Shown: in pieces, positions 44,414 through 52,458 of the stretch | Layout: each line of letters begins with the position of its first letter | How positions within the stretch are numbered: position 1 is the first letter of the stretch | Assembly: GCF_001431645.1 (NCBI RefSeq) | Contig: NZ_LLXU01000076.1 | Span: forward strand, 1-64,000 | Reading direction: 5' to 3' | Length of the DNA stretch: 64,000 nt | Origin: Stenotrophomonas panacihumi | GTDB taxonomy: Bacteria; Pseudomonadota; Gammaproteobacteria; Xanthomonadales; Xanthomonadaceae | Translations under genes and position numbers: made by a program | Notes under the pieces: generated by a model | The model's input: the letters and a program-made list of their open reading frames with translations, nothing else | What the model was told of the DNA's origin: nothing | Database searches by the model: none

Positions 44414-46552
44414 TCAGAAGCGCCAGTCCAGGCTCACCGTGTAGCTGCGCGGTGCGCCGTAGTAGCCGCTGTAGCGCAGCGAGTTGATGTACTTCTCGTC
44501 GGTAATGTTCTTCACGTTGAAGCGCAGCGTCGCGTCGGGCAGGAAATCCCACGCCACGAAGCCGTTGAGCACCGCGTAGCTGTCCTGGCGCACGGCGAAG
44601 TCGCTGCTCTCCACGTTGGAGATGTTGCTCTGCCAGCGGCCACCGAGGCCGAACTGCAGCGCGGTGTAGCTCGGCAGGCGGGCGCTGAGCATCAGGTTGG
44701 CGGTGCGGCGCGGCACCCAGCGGTAGGTATCGTCGCCGTCGTCGCCGGTGAGCTTCAGCGCGGTGTAGCCGAACACCAGGTTGACATTCTCCGACACCTT
44801 GCCGGTCGCTTCGAACTCCACGCCCTTCGATTCGACGTCCACGCCGGTGTAGTAGTACTGGCCGTTGTCGTTGTAGCCGGCGCCGGTGGCCAGGCCATCC
44901 TGCTCGGCCTTGAACAGGGCGATGGTGGTCAGCAGGCGCTTGTCGAACCAGTCGGCCTTGACGCCCACTTCGTAGTTCGAGCCCTTGGTCGGGTCGAGGT
45001 AGCGGCCGTCGGCGTCGCTCTGTTCCTGCGGCTGGTAGATGTCCGAATAGCTGACATAGCCCAGCACGTGCTCGTTGAAGTCGAAGGTCAGGCCGCCGTA
45101 CGGGCTGGTCTTGCCTTCGGTCTGGTCGAACACCACGCCGTAGTTGACGCCGTCGCGGTGGTAGTTGGCGTAGTTCACGCCGACCACGGCCTTCAGGCGG
45201 TCGGTGAAGGACAGGCGCGCGGCACCGTAGGCGCGCTTCAGGCGCTGGTTGAGCGTGCTGTACAGCGACAGGTCGCCCCACACCGGCTCGGGGATCACGT
45301 CACCGGCCCACGGGAAGCCCGGCATCGGCAGGTAGCCGCACACCGCGTCGCCGCACATCGCGCCGGCGTATTCCTTGTTGTTGCCTTCGCTGCGCGCGTA
45401 GCTGACGCCGAACATCACTTCCTGGTCGAGGCCGAACATGTCGAAGTGGCCGTTGATCGTGGCCGAGCCCAGGTGCGCGGTGGTCTTGTCCCAGCCGCCC
45501 CACGGGTAGCCGTACAGGCCCAGGTTCGTGCCCGGCTCCAGGCCGGTGCCGAAGTAGTCGGTGGCGTAGAACAGCTTGGTGTCGTTGGTGATCTGGCGGT
45601 AGTTGTAGGCCAGCTTCAGCTGCCAGTCCTCGGCCACCTGGTGGGTGTATTCGATGAAGCCGGAGTCGGTGGTGGTATCCCACATCGTCCAGTCCTGCGT
45701 GGTGGACGCGCCGCGGTCCCACTCGGCCTGCGTGCCATCGCTGTACATGAACGTCAGCGCGCCCCACATGTTGCCGTCGGTGCGGGTCTTCTGCCTGGAG
45801 TAGCCGGCGGTCAGCGTGCCGTTCTCGCCGATCTGGCCGTCGACCACGCCGTAGAAGAAGTCGCGCTTGTCGCTCTTGCCGCGCAGCCAGGAATCGCCGT
45901 CCTCATGCGCGGCCACCACGCGGCCGGCCCAGCTGCCGTCGGCGGTGAACGGGGTGGAGTAGTCGGCCTCCACGCGCTTGGTGCCCCAGGTGCCGTAGCT
46001 GATGCCGACCACGCCCTGTTCTTCGTTGGTCGGGCGCTTGCGCACGTAGTTGATGGTGCCGGCGGCGTTGCCCACGCCGGTCAGCAGGCCGTTGGCGCCG
46101 CGGATCACTTCCAGCTTCTCGTAGGCGAACGAGTCGGTCGAGCTGGTGGCGATGCCCCAGCCGTTCGGCAGGCCGATGCCGTCGATCTGCGTGTTGGCGA
46201 TGTCGAAGCCGCGCGCGGTGTAGGTGGTGCGGTTGGTTTCCCATTCGTCGACCACGATGCCGGTGGCCATGCGCAGCGCGTCGTTGACGGTGTTGACGCC
46301 GAAGGCCTGCATCTGCTCGCTGGTCACCTCGCTGATCGACTGCGGGGTGTCCTTGATCGCCAGGTCGAGGTTGGTGGCGCCGTTGCTGACGCGCTCGGCG
46401 CGCTGGGCGACCACGCGAACCTGGTCGAGGTTGGTGGCTTCGACGCTGCCGGAGGCCGCTTCATCGGCCTGCGCGTGGAGGGCGACCAGCAGGCCGAAGG
46501 CCAGCACGGAGTAGCGCGGCAGGGCCGCGGCGCGACGGGAGAAATTGGACAT
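44414..46552 (-). CDS. TonB-dependent siderophore receptor
   Basis: The 712-residue protein has a signal peptide (LAFGLLVALHAQADE), a plug domain of the FhuE/FpvA type (LAIKDTPQSISEVTSEQMQ, GIVVDEWETNRTTYTARGFD, EVIRGANGLLTGVGNAAGTINYV in part) and a barrel ending in SYTVSLDWRF. The plug signature is that of ferric-siderophore receptors. A Fur-box-like dyad lies about 72 bp upstream of the ATG at 46552, and a strong terminator follows. The siderophore class is not predictable; the adjacent esterase suggests an ester-containing siderophore. Confidence 0.93.
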   Translation of the reverse strand: MSNFSRRAAALPRYSVLAFGLLVALHAQADEAASGSVEATNLDQVRVVAQRAERVSNGATNLDLAIKDTPQSISEVTSEQMQAFGVNTVNDALRMATGIVVDEWETNRTTYTARGFDIANTQIDGIGLPNGWGIATSSTDSFAYEKLEVIRGANGLLTGVGNAAGTINYVRKRPTNEEQGVVGISYGTWGTKRVEADYSTPFTADGSWAGRVVAAHEDGDSWLRGKSDKRDFFYGVVDGQIGENGTLTAGYSRQKTRTDGNMWGALTFMYSDGTQAEWDRGASTTQDWTMWDTTTDSGFIEYTHQVAEDWQLKLAYNYRQITNDTKLFYATDYFGTGLEPGTNLGLYGYPWGGWDKTTAHLGSATINGHFDMFGLDQEVMFGVSYARSEGNNKEYAGAMCGDAVCGYLPMPGFPWAGDVIPEPVWGDLSLYSTLNQRLKRAYGAARLSFTDRLKAVVGVNYANYHRDGVNYGVVFDQTEGKTSPYGGLTFDFNEHVLGYVSYSDIYQPQEQSDADGRYLDPTKGSNYEVGVKADWFDKRLLTTIALFKAEQDGLATGAGYNDNGQYYYTGVDVESKGVEFEATGKVSENVNLVFGYTALKLTGDDGDDTYRWVPRRTANLMLSARLPSYTALQFGLGGRWQSNISNVESSDFAVRQDSYAVLNGFVAWDFLPDATLRFNVKNITDEKYINSLRYSGYYGAPRSYTVSLDWRF

Positions 46553-46623
46553 GTTGGTGGGGATCCGGGAGTGAAAGGTGCTGGGCGAGGGCAGGGCTGC
46601 CGGCGTCCGCGGCGCGCAGTTTA

Positions 46624-46642
46624 CATGGGAATGGTTCTTATT
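46624..46642 (-). promoter_or_regulatory. Fur-box-like site upstream of the siderophore receptor
   Basis: The minus strand reads AATAAGAACCATTCCCATG, a dyad (ATAAGAA against ATGGGAA, 5 of 7) close to the 19-bp Fur consensus as seen before TonB receptors. Its position 72 bp before the start is right for iron repression. Confidence 0.68.
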
Positions 46643-46727
46643 GGCACGAATTGTGAAAACTGCGTGATTCCGTCGCACGACCGTGCCGGGCAGGGCCGGG
46701 CACGCCGGAGCGCCTTGCAGGACGCGC

Positions 46728-46740
46728 CTAACGTTGTTAG
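46728..46740. promoter_or_regulatory. TetR operator 1 (efflux regulator)
   Basis: CTAACGTTGTTAG has perfect 5-bp arms (CTAAC, GTTAG) with a 3-bp centre. A second copy with the same arms lies 24 bp away centre to centre. Both precede the TetR gene at 46772. Confidence 0.8.
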
Positions 46741-46751
46741 ATTCGCCGCGT

Positions 46752-46764
46752 CTAACAGCGTTAG
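46752..46764. promoter_or_regulatory. TetR operator 2 (efflux regulator)
   Basis: CTAACAGCGTTAG repeats the arms of operator 1 and ends 7 bp before the TetR start codon. Two equal dyads on nearly the same helix face suggest cooperative binding of two dimers and tight autoregulation of the efflux operon. Confidence 0.8.
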
Positions 46765-46771
46765 GTGGGCC

Positions 46772-47416
46772 ATGCGGAAGGCCATCGGGCGGGATCAAAT
46801 CGTGGCTTCGGCGTTCCGCCTGCTCGACGAAGCGGGCCTGGAAGGCGTCAGCCTGCGCAAGGTCGCCTGCCAGCTGGGAATCCGTGCGCCGTCTCTGTAT
46901 TGGCATTTCAAGAGCAAGCAGGCGCTGGTCGATGCGATGGCCGATGCGCTGATCCACGACGTCGCGCGCGACGTGCCGGCGGGGCAGTCCTGGCGCGAGA
47001 CGCTGCTGCAGCTGGCCCACGAATTCCGCCGTGCCTTCAAGGCGCATCGCGACGGCGCGCGCGTCTACGCCGGCACCTACCTGGCCACCGAGAACGTCAT
47101 GCGCGTGGCCGAGGTGACGATTTCCTCGCTGGCCCAGGCCGGCGCGACGATCGACTTCGCCGCCACCACGGCGATGGACCTCATCTATTACGTGCTCGGC
47201 TTCGTGATCGAGGAGCAGTCGCTGCCCGAGAACGGGGCCGGGATGGAGGAGGTCGAAGCGACGTTCCTCGCCATGGCCGAGGCGCGCTTCCCGTACTGCT
47301 GGCAGGCGCGGCATTTCCTCACCGAGCCGGACCTGGAGCGCCGTTTCGTGCAGGGCGTCGGGTTGCTGCTCGACGGCGTGGCGCTGCGCTTGCCGCCGCC
47401 TGCGGACGGCCGCTAG
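46772..47416 (+). CDS. TetR-family regulator of the adjacent RND efflux genes
   Basis: The 214-residue protein has a TetR helix-turn-helix at residues 22-50 (LEGVSLRKVACQLGIRAPSL then YWHFKSKQAL) and a C-terminal domain of the TetR_C (tetracycline-repressor-like) class. It starts 7 bp after the second of two identical-arm operators, so it almost certainly represses itself. It is followed after 91 bp by an hlyD-RND pair in the same direction; co-transcription or shared control is likely. The inducer is unknown. Confidence 0.9.
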   Translation: MRKAIGRDQIVASAFRLLDEAGLEGVSLRKVACQLGIRAPSLYWHFKSKQALVDAMADALIHDVARDVPAGQSWRETLLQLAHEFRRAFKAHRDGARVYAGTYLATENVMRVAEVTISSLAQAGATIDFAATTAMDLIYYVLGFVIEEQSLPENGAGMEEVEATFLAMAEARFPYCWQARHFLTEPDLERRFVQGVGLLLDGVALRLPPPADGR

Positions 47417-47507
47417 CCAGACCTTTCAACACCCCGTACTACCCGCCAGCCAACGCAAGCGTGTTCCCGCCCCGGCGGCATTCTTCCCATTGCATACAGA
47501 GATCTCC

Positions 47508-48611
47508 ATGCGTGTCGATTCCCTGCGTTGGTATGTTCCCGTCCTGATGGTGTTGTCGCTCGCGGCCTGCGGCGGCGCGGACAAGAAAAGCGAAGACGAA
47601 AGCGGCCAGGCCTCCGCACTGGCGGTCAGCCTGGCGCCGGCGCAGGCGCAGCGAATGGCGCGCACGGTGCTGGTGTCCGGCCCGGTGTCGGCGTTCGAGG
47701 AAATGCAGCTGGGCGTGGAGCTCAGTGGTCAGCGCGTGACCGCGCTCAACGTGGACGTGGGCCAGTGGGTGAAGAAGGGCCAGGTGCTGCTGGAGCTGGA
47801 CCATCGCACGCTCGACAGCGAGCTGGCGCAGGCGGATGCCTCGTTGCGCCAGGCGCAGACCGCGCAGGAGCTGGCCGGCCTGAACTACGAACGCGGCGCG
47901 AAACTCGCCGCAGAGAAGCTGATCAGCGCCAGCAGCCTGGATGAGCTGCGTGCCACCCGCACCGATGCCGAGGCGCAAACTGCCACCGCGCGTGCGCGTC
48001 GCGATTCGGCGAAGCTGCAACGCGATTTCGCCGAGTTGCGCGCGCCCGCCGATGGCGTGATTTCCAAGCGGCTCGTGCAGCCGGGGCAGGTGGTCGCCGC
48101 CGGCAGCGAACTGCTGCGGCTGATCCGCGACAATCGGCTGGAGTGGCGCGCCGAGCTCTCCGAAGCGCAGCTCGCCGGCGTGGCGGTCGGCAACACCGTC
48201 ACGCTTCCGTACGGCGGCCAGGATGTCGTCGGTCGCATCCGCGCGGTGAGCCCGGGCGTGGATTCGCAGACCCGCACCGGCACCATCTATGCCGACCTGC
48301 CGGCGCCGGGCGCGCTCAAGCAGGGTGTGTATGTCGAAGGCCGCATCGTCACCGGCGACGGCCAGGCGCTCACCATTCCCAGCGCGTCCATCGTGCAGCG
48401 CGACGGCCACAGCTACGTGTTCCTCGTGGACGACAAGCAGCAGGCGCAGCGTCGCCGCGTGCGCACCGGGCAGGTGACGCAGGGCCGCACCGAGATCGTC
48501 GAAGGGCTGAAGGCCGGCGAGCAGGTCGTGGTGGATGGCGCCGGCTTCCTGGGCGAGGGCGACCGCGTGCGTGTGGTCGCCGCCGCCGCCGCGAAGGCGG
48601 GTGCGCGATGA
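47508..48611 (+). CDS. RND efflux periplasmic adaptor (membrane fusion protein)
   Basis: The 367-residue protein is a lipoprotein-type adaptor (lipobox C21 in LSLAACGG). A biotinyl-lipoyl half motif (VELSGQRVTALNVDVGQWVK) is followed by an alpha-helical hairpin (residues 95-160), a second lipoyl half (DGVISKRLVQPGQVV) and beta-barrel and membrane-proximal domains. It would bridge the RND pump to an outer-membrane channel, which is not encoded here. Its stop overlaps the pump start by 4 bp (ATGA). ATG 47508 is preferred over TTG 47490. Confidence 0.92.
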   Translation: MRVDSLRWYVPVLMVLSLAACGGADKKSEDESGQASALAVSLAPAQAQRMARTVLVSGPVSAFEEMQLGVELSGQRVTALNVDVGQWVKKGQVLLELDHRTLDSELAQADASLRQAQTAQELAGLNYERGAKLAAEKLISASSLDELRATRTDAEAQTATARARRDSAKLQRDFAELRAPADGVISKRLVQPGQVVAAGSELLRLIRDNRLEWRAELSEAQLAGVAVGNTVTLPYGGQDVVGRIRAVSPGVDSQTRTGTIYADLPAPGALKQGVYVEGRIVTGDGQALTIPSASIVQRDGHSYVFLVDDKQQAQRRRVRTGQVTQGRTEIVEGLKAGEQVVVDGAGFLGEGDRVRVVAAAAAKAGAR

Positions 48612-51600
48612 ATTTCTCCGCCTGGGCGATCAAGCGCCCGCTGCCAGCCTTGCTGGTGTTCTTCGTGTTGTGCGTGGCCGGCTTGTGGGGCTTCCACCAG
48701 TTGCCGGTGGCGCGCTTCCCGGACATCGCCTTCCCGATGACCACCGTGACGGTCACCCAGCCCGGTGCTTCGCCGAGCCAGCTGGAGGCCGAGGTCACGC
48801 GCAAGGTCGAGGATTCGGTCGCCACGGTGAACAACGTCAAGCGGGTGATGTCCACCGTCAGCGAAGGCGTGAGCACCACCAGCATCGAGTTCCAGCTGGA
48901 GGCGGACCTCGCCACCGCGCTCGATGACACCCGCGACGCGGTCACGCGCATCCGCACCGACCTGCCGCAGGACATCCAGGAGCCGGTGATTTCCAAGGTC
49001 GATATCGGCGGCTCGCTGATGACCTACGTGCTCGTCGCCCCGCGCATGACCGCCGATGAGGCCAGCTGGTTCGTCGACCGCGACATCTCGCGCGCGATGT
49101 ACGGCGTGCCCGGCGTGGCGCGCGTCACCCGCGTGGGCGGCGTGCAGCGCCAGGTGCGCGTGGACCTGGATCCGAATGCCTTGCTCGCCTTCGGCATCAC
49201 CGCCGGCAACGTGTCGCAGCAGCTGGCGCAGATCCAGGTGGAGCGCGCGGGCGGCAAGGCCGAGCTGGAAGGCGCGCAGCAGACCATCCGCACGCTCGGC
49301 ACCGTGGGTGATGCGCAGGCGCTGCGCGATTACTCGATCAGCCTGCCGGACGGCCGCGCCGTGCGCCTGTCCACGCTGGCGAACGTCACCGACGCGGCGG
49401 CCGACCCGACCGAAGCGGCGCTGCTCGACGGCAAGGACGTGGTGGCCTTCTCGATGTCGCGCACGCGCGGCTCCAGCGAGGTCAAGGTGGAGGCAGGCGT
49501 CCACAAGGCGCTGGACGACCTCAAGGCCAGCCACCCGGGCATCGACTTCCGCCTGGTCACCACGGCCATCGACGAGACGCATCGCTCCTACGATTCTTCG
49601 ATGACCATGCTCTACGAGGGCGCGCTGCTGGCCCTGCTGGTGGTGTGGCTGTTCCTGCGCGACTGGCGCGCGACGTGGGTGTCGGCGCTGGCGCTGCCGC
49701 TGTCGATCATCCCGACCTTCGCGGTGATGTACTGGTTCGGCTTCACGCTGAACATGATCACGCTGCTGGCGTTGTCGGTGGTGGTGGGCATCCTGGTGGA
49801 CGATGCGATCGTGGAGATCGAGAACATCGTGCGCCACCTGCGCATGGGCAAGCCGCCGCTGGAGGCGGCGCGCGAGGCGGCCGGCGAGATCGGCAACGCG
49901 GTGATCGCCACTTCGCTCACGCTGGCCGCGGTGTTCGTGCCGGTGGCCTTCATGCCGGGCATCGCCGGCAAGTTCTTCCGCGAATTCGGCTGGACCGCGG
50001 CCACCGCCGTGTTGTTCTCGCTGCTGGTGGCCCGCCTGCTCACGCCGATGATGGCCGCCTACATCCTCAAGCCGCATGGCGAGGAGAAGGAAGACTCGAA
50101 GCTGATGCGCTGGTACCTGGGCTGGGTGGACGCGGCGCTGCGCCATCGCGGGCGCACGCTGTGGATCGCCGCCGGGTTGTTCGTCGCTTCGCTGGCGCTG
50201 GTGCCGCTGATCCCGGCGACCTTCATCCCGCAGTCCGACCTCGGCCGCAGCAACCTGAGCCTGGAACTGCCGCCCGGCACCCGCCTGCAGGAAACCGTGG
50301 CGGTGTCCGAACATGCGCGTGCGCTGCTCAAGGACATGCCCGAGCTCAAGCAGGTGTATACCGCCGTGGGTAGCGTGCTGGACCTGGGTGATCCTTCGAC
50401 CACCGGCGTCGCCGATGCGCGCAAGGCCACGCTCGTGCTGGACTGGGGCGTGGCCGACGAGCGCAAACGCGACCAGCGCGCGCTCGAACGCGACGCGCGT
50501 GCGCGCCTGGCGGACTTGCCCGGTGTCCGGGTGAGTTACGTGAGTTCGGAGCCGGGCAACCTGCTGCAGCTGGTGCTTTCCGGCGACGATCCGCAGCGCC
50601 TGCAGGATGCTTCCACCGCATTGGAGCGCGACCTGCGCGGCATCCAGGGCCTGGGCAGCGTGACCTCCACCGCTTCGCTGCTGCGCCCGGAAATCCAGAT
50701 CGTACCCAATCCCGCGCGTGCGGCGGACATGGGCGTGGCCACCGCCGACATCGCCGAGGCCGCGCGCATTGCGACCGCAGGAGACTACGAGCAACGCCTG
50801 GCCAAGCTCAACCTGCCGGACCGGCAGGTGCCGATTCGCGTCGGTTTCGCCGAGGCCACGCTGGCCAATCCGGCGCTGATCGGCCAGCTGCGCGTGCCGG
50901 GCCGTTACGGGCCGGTGCCGCTGTCGGCCGTGGCGGATATCGAGATGGGCAGCGGCCCCTCGCAGATCTCGCGTTACCAGCGCCAGCGCAACGTCACCCT
51001 GACCGCCGAACTCAACGGCCGGCCGCTGGGCGAGGTGATGGAACAGGTGCAGCAGCTGCCGAGCGTGAAGAAGCTGCCGCCGGGCGTGAGCTTCCTCAAC
51101 ACGGGCGATGCGGAGGTGTTCGTCGAGCTGTTCATCGGCTTCCTGCTGGCGATGGCCGCCGGCCTGGTGTGCATCTACATGGTGCTGTTGCTGCTGTTCA
51201 ACCATGCGCTGATGCCGGTGACGATCCTGGCGGCGGTGCCGCTGTGCGCCGGCGGTGCGTTCGGTGCGCTGCTGATCACGCAGAACATGCTGTCGTTGCC
51301 GGCGCTGATCGGCTTGTTGATGTTGATCGGCATCGCGACCAAGAACTCGATCCTGCTGGTGGACTACGCGGTGATCGCCGAGGACGAGCATGGGCTGAGC
51401 CAGCACGACGCGCTGGTCGATGCGTGCCGCAAGCGCGCGCAGCCGATCATCATGACCACGCTGGCAATGGGCGCGGGCATGATGCCGATTGCGCTGGGGT
51501 TCGCGGGTGATTCGAGCTTCCGCGCGCCGATGGCGATTGCGGTGATCGGCGGTTTGATCACCTCCACGCTGCTGAGCCTGATCGTGATCCCGGCGGCGTT

Positions 51601-51685
51601 CACCGTGGTCGATGACCTGGGCGAATGGGTGTCGCGCAAGTTCCGGCACCGGTCTTCGCATCCGCATGGTGAAACGGCGGGTTGA
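48608..51685 (+). CDS. RND-family efflux pump inner-membrane subunit
   Basis: The 1025-residue protein has 12 membrane helices and two large periplasmic loops of the hydrophobe/amphiphile efflux (AcrB-like) class. The helix 4 proton-relay aspartates are in GILVDDAIVEIENIVRHLR, and helix 10 carries the lysine in IATKNSILLVDYA. The N-terminus SAWAIKRPLPALLVFF and the loop QPGASPSQLEAEVTRKVED are typical of the MdtB/NolG subgroup. It is coupled to the adaptor gene and lies under TetR control upstream. Substrates are unknown. Confidence 0.95.
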   Translation: MNFSAWAIKRPLPALLVFFVLCVAGLWGFHQLPVARFPDIAFPMTTVTVTQPGASPSQLEAEVTRKVEDSVATVNNVKRVMSTVSEGVSTTSIEFQLEADLATALDDTRDAVTRIRTDLPQDIQEPVISKVDIGGSLMTYVLVAPRMTADEASWFVDRDISRAMYGVPGVARVTRVGGVQRQVRVDLDPNALLAFGITAGNVSQQLAQIQVERAGGKAELEGAQQTIRTLGTVGDAQALRDYSISLPDGRAVRLSTLANVTDAAADPTEAALLDGKDVVAFSMSRTRGSSEVKVEAGVHKALDDLKASHPGIDFRLVTTAIDETHRSYDSSMTMLYEGALLALLVVWLFLRDWRATWVSALALPLSIIPTFAVMYWFGFTLNMITLLALSVVVGILVDDAIVEIENIVRHLRMGKPPLEAAREAAGEIGNAVIATSLTLAAVFVPVAFMPGIAGKFFREFGWTAATAVLFSLLVARLLTPMMAAYILKPHGEEKEDSKLMRWYLGWVDAALRHRGRTLWIAAGLFVASLALVPLIPATFIPQSDLGRSNLSLELPPGTRLQETVAVSEHARALLKDMPELKQVYTAVGSVLDLGDPSTTGVADARKATLVLDWGVADERKRDQRALERDARARLADLPGVRVSYVSSEPGNLLQLVLSGDDPQRLQDASTALERDLRGIQGLGSVTSTASLLRPEIQIVPNPARAADMGVATADIAEAARIATAGDYEQRLAKLNLPDRQVPIRVGFAEATLANPALIGQLRVPGRYGPVPLSAVADIEMGSGPSQISRYQRQRNVTLTAELNGRPLGEVMEQVQQLPSVKKLPPGVSFLNTGDAEVFVELFIGFLLAMAAGLVCIYMVLLLLFNHALMPVTILAAVPLCAGGAFGALLITQNMLSLPALIGLLMLIGIATKNSILLVDYAVIAEDEHGLSQHDALVDACRKRAQPIIMTTLAMGAGMMPIALGFAGDSSFRAPMAIAVIGGLITSTLLSLIVIPAAFTVVDDLGEWVSRKFRHRSSHPHGETAG

Positions 51686-51747
51686 GGTCTTGCGCGTCGG
51701 CGCGGGTAACGCTGACGCGCGTCCACTTCCATAGGAGGGGTGATTGC

Positions 51748-52341
51748 ATGCACCGGGTTCGTAGGCGGCGTCTCTTTCTTCTTGTCCCCGTGCTGTGGGT
51801 GCTGGGCGGCTGCGACAAGGTCCAGCTGGCATGGCGGGAGGACGTGCAGCTGCAGGACGGCCAGCGCCTGGAGGTGGCGCGCACGGCAACGGGCAAGCAG
51901 CGCTCGGAGCTGGGCGGGCCCAAAAGCTGGGAGCAGAGCGAGATGTCGATCGCCTTCGAGCAGCTTCCCGCGGGCGTCACCCAGCCCCCCGCCTGGCGTG
52001 ACGCCTACGTGCCGATGCTGATCGACTATGCGCCGGACAAGCGCACCTGGTCGCTGGTCGCCGCGTTCTATCGCTGTGAAACCTGGTATGCGCTCGGGCG
52101 ACCCATGCCGCCCTACGTGGCTTATCAGTCCGTCGACGGCCAGCCATGGCAGCGCGTCGCGCTGGACGAACGCTTGATTGGCCGTCCGGCCAACCTGCTC
52201 ACCGGCCCGCGCTCGGATGGCGAGCCCAAGCGGGTGACGATCGAAGAGAAGGAGAAACGCCGTCGCGGTGCCTCCCCGTTGTTCCGGGAAGTGCTTCGCC
52301 AGTGGGGTAGCAAGGAAGAGAACTTCTGCAGGCCGGGTTGA
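51748..52341 (+). CDS. Lipoprotein of unknown function
   Basis: The 197-residue protein has a basic leader and lipobox (LVPVLWVLGGC, C22). The mature part is soluble and has no family that I recognise. It contains YRCETWYALGRPMPPYVAYQ and a charged EEKEKRRRG stretch, features seen in xanthomonad hypothetical lipoproteins. A strong AGGAGGGG site at 51733-51740 precedes the ATG. It is separated by 62 bp from the RND gene and by a hairpin from the S9 peptidase gene. Confidence 0.75.
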   Translation: MHRVRRRRLFLLVPVLWVLGGCDKVQLAWREDVQLQDGQRLEVARTATGKQRSELGGPKSWEQSEMSIAFEQLPAGVTQPPAWRDAYVPMLIDYAPDKRTWSLVAAFYRCETWYALGRPMPPYVAYQSVDGQPWQRVALDERLIGRPANLLTGPRSDGEPKRVTIEEKEKRRRGASPLFREVLRQWGSKEENFCRPG

Positions 52342-52364
52342 ACGGCAAGCGCCTCGCCCCTGAC

Positions 52365-52386
52365 GAAGGGCATATTGATGCCCTTC
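52365..52386. terminator. 9-bp perfect hairpin after the lipoprotein gene
   Basis: GAAGGGCAT and ATGCCCTTC form a perfect stem with a 4-base loop (attg), 23 bp after the stop. No T-run follows on the plus strand, so it may be a Rho-assisted terminator or mRNA-stabilising element. Confidence 0.5.
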
Positions 52387-52458
52387 CACAGGCTCGGCCA
52401 GACTCGGGGAGGGGGAGGCACCTGTGCCGGAACCGGTCATTCCCAAGGAGACCTTGTC

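Noticed and set aside
46641-46656. TTGGCACGAATTGTG as a sigma-54 promoter
   Set aside because: The GC half of the -12 element is missing and the spacing is wrong; the Fur-like dyad overlaps the spot and explains it better.
43385-46771. A 1343-residue plus-strand frame opposite the esterase and siderophore receptor
   Set aside because: Its composition (His/Val/Gly/Ala/Arg-rich, no domain) is that of the complement of real genes. The esterase, receptor, Fur box and terminator on the minus strand explain this DNA.
48413-51889. An 1158-residue minus-strand frame opposite the RND pump
   Set aside because: It is a mirror reading of the strongly conserved RND and adaptor genes, with His/Arg/Gln-rich composition and no recognisable domain.
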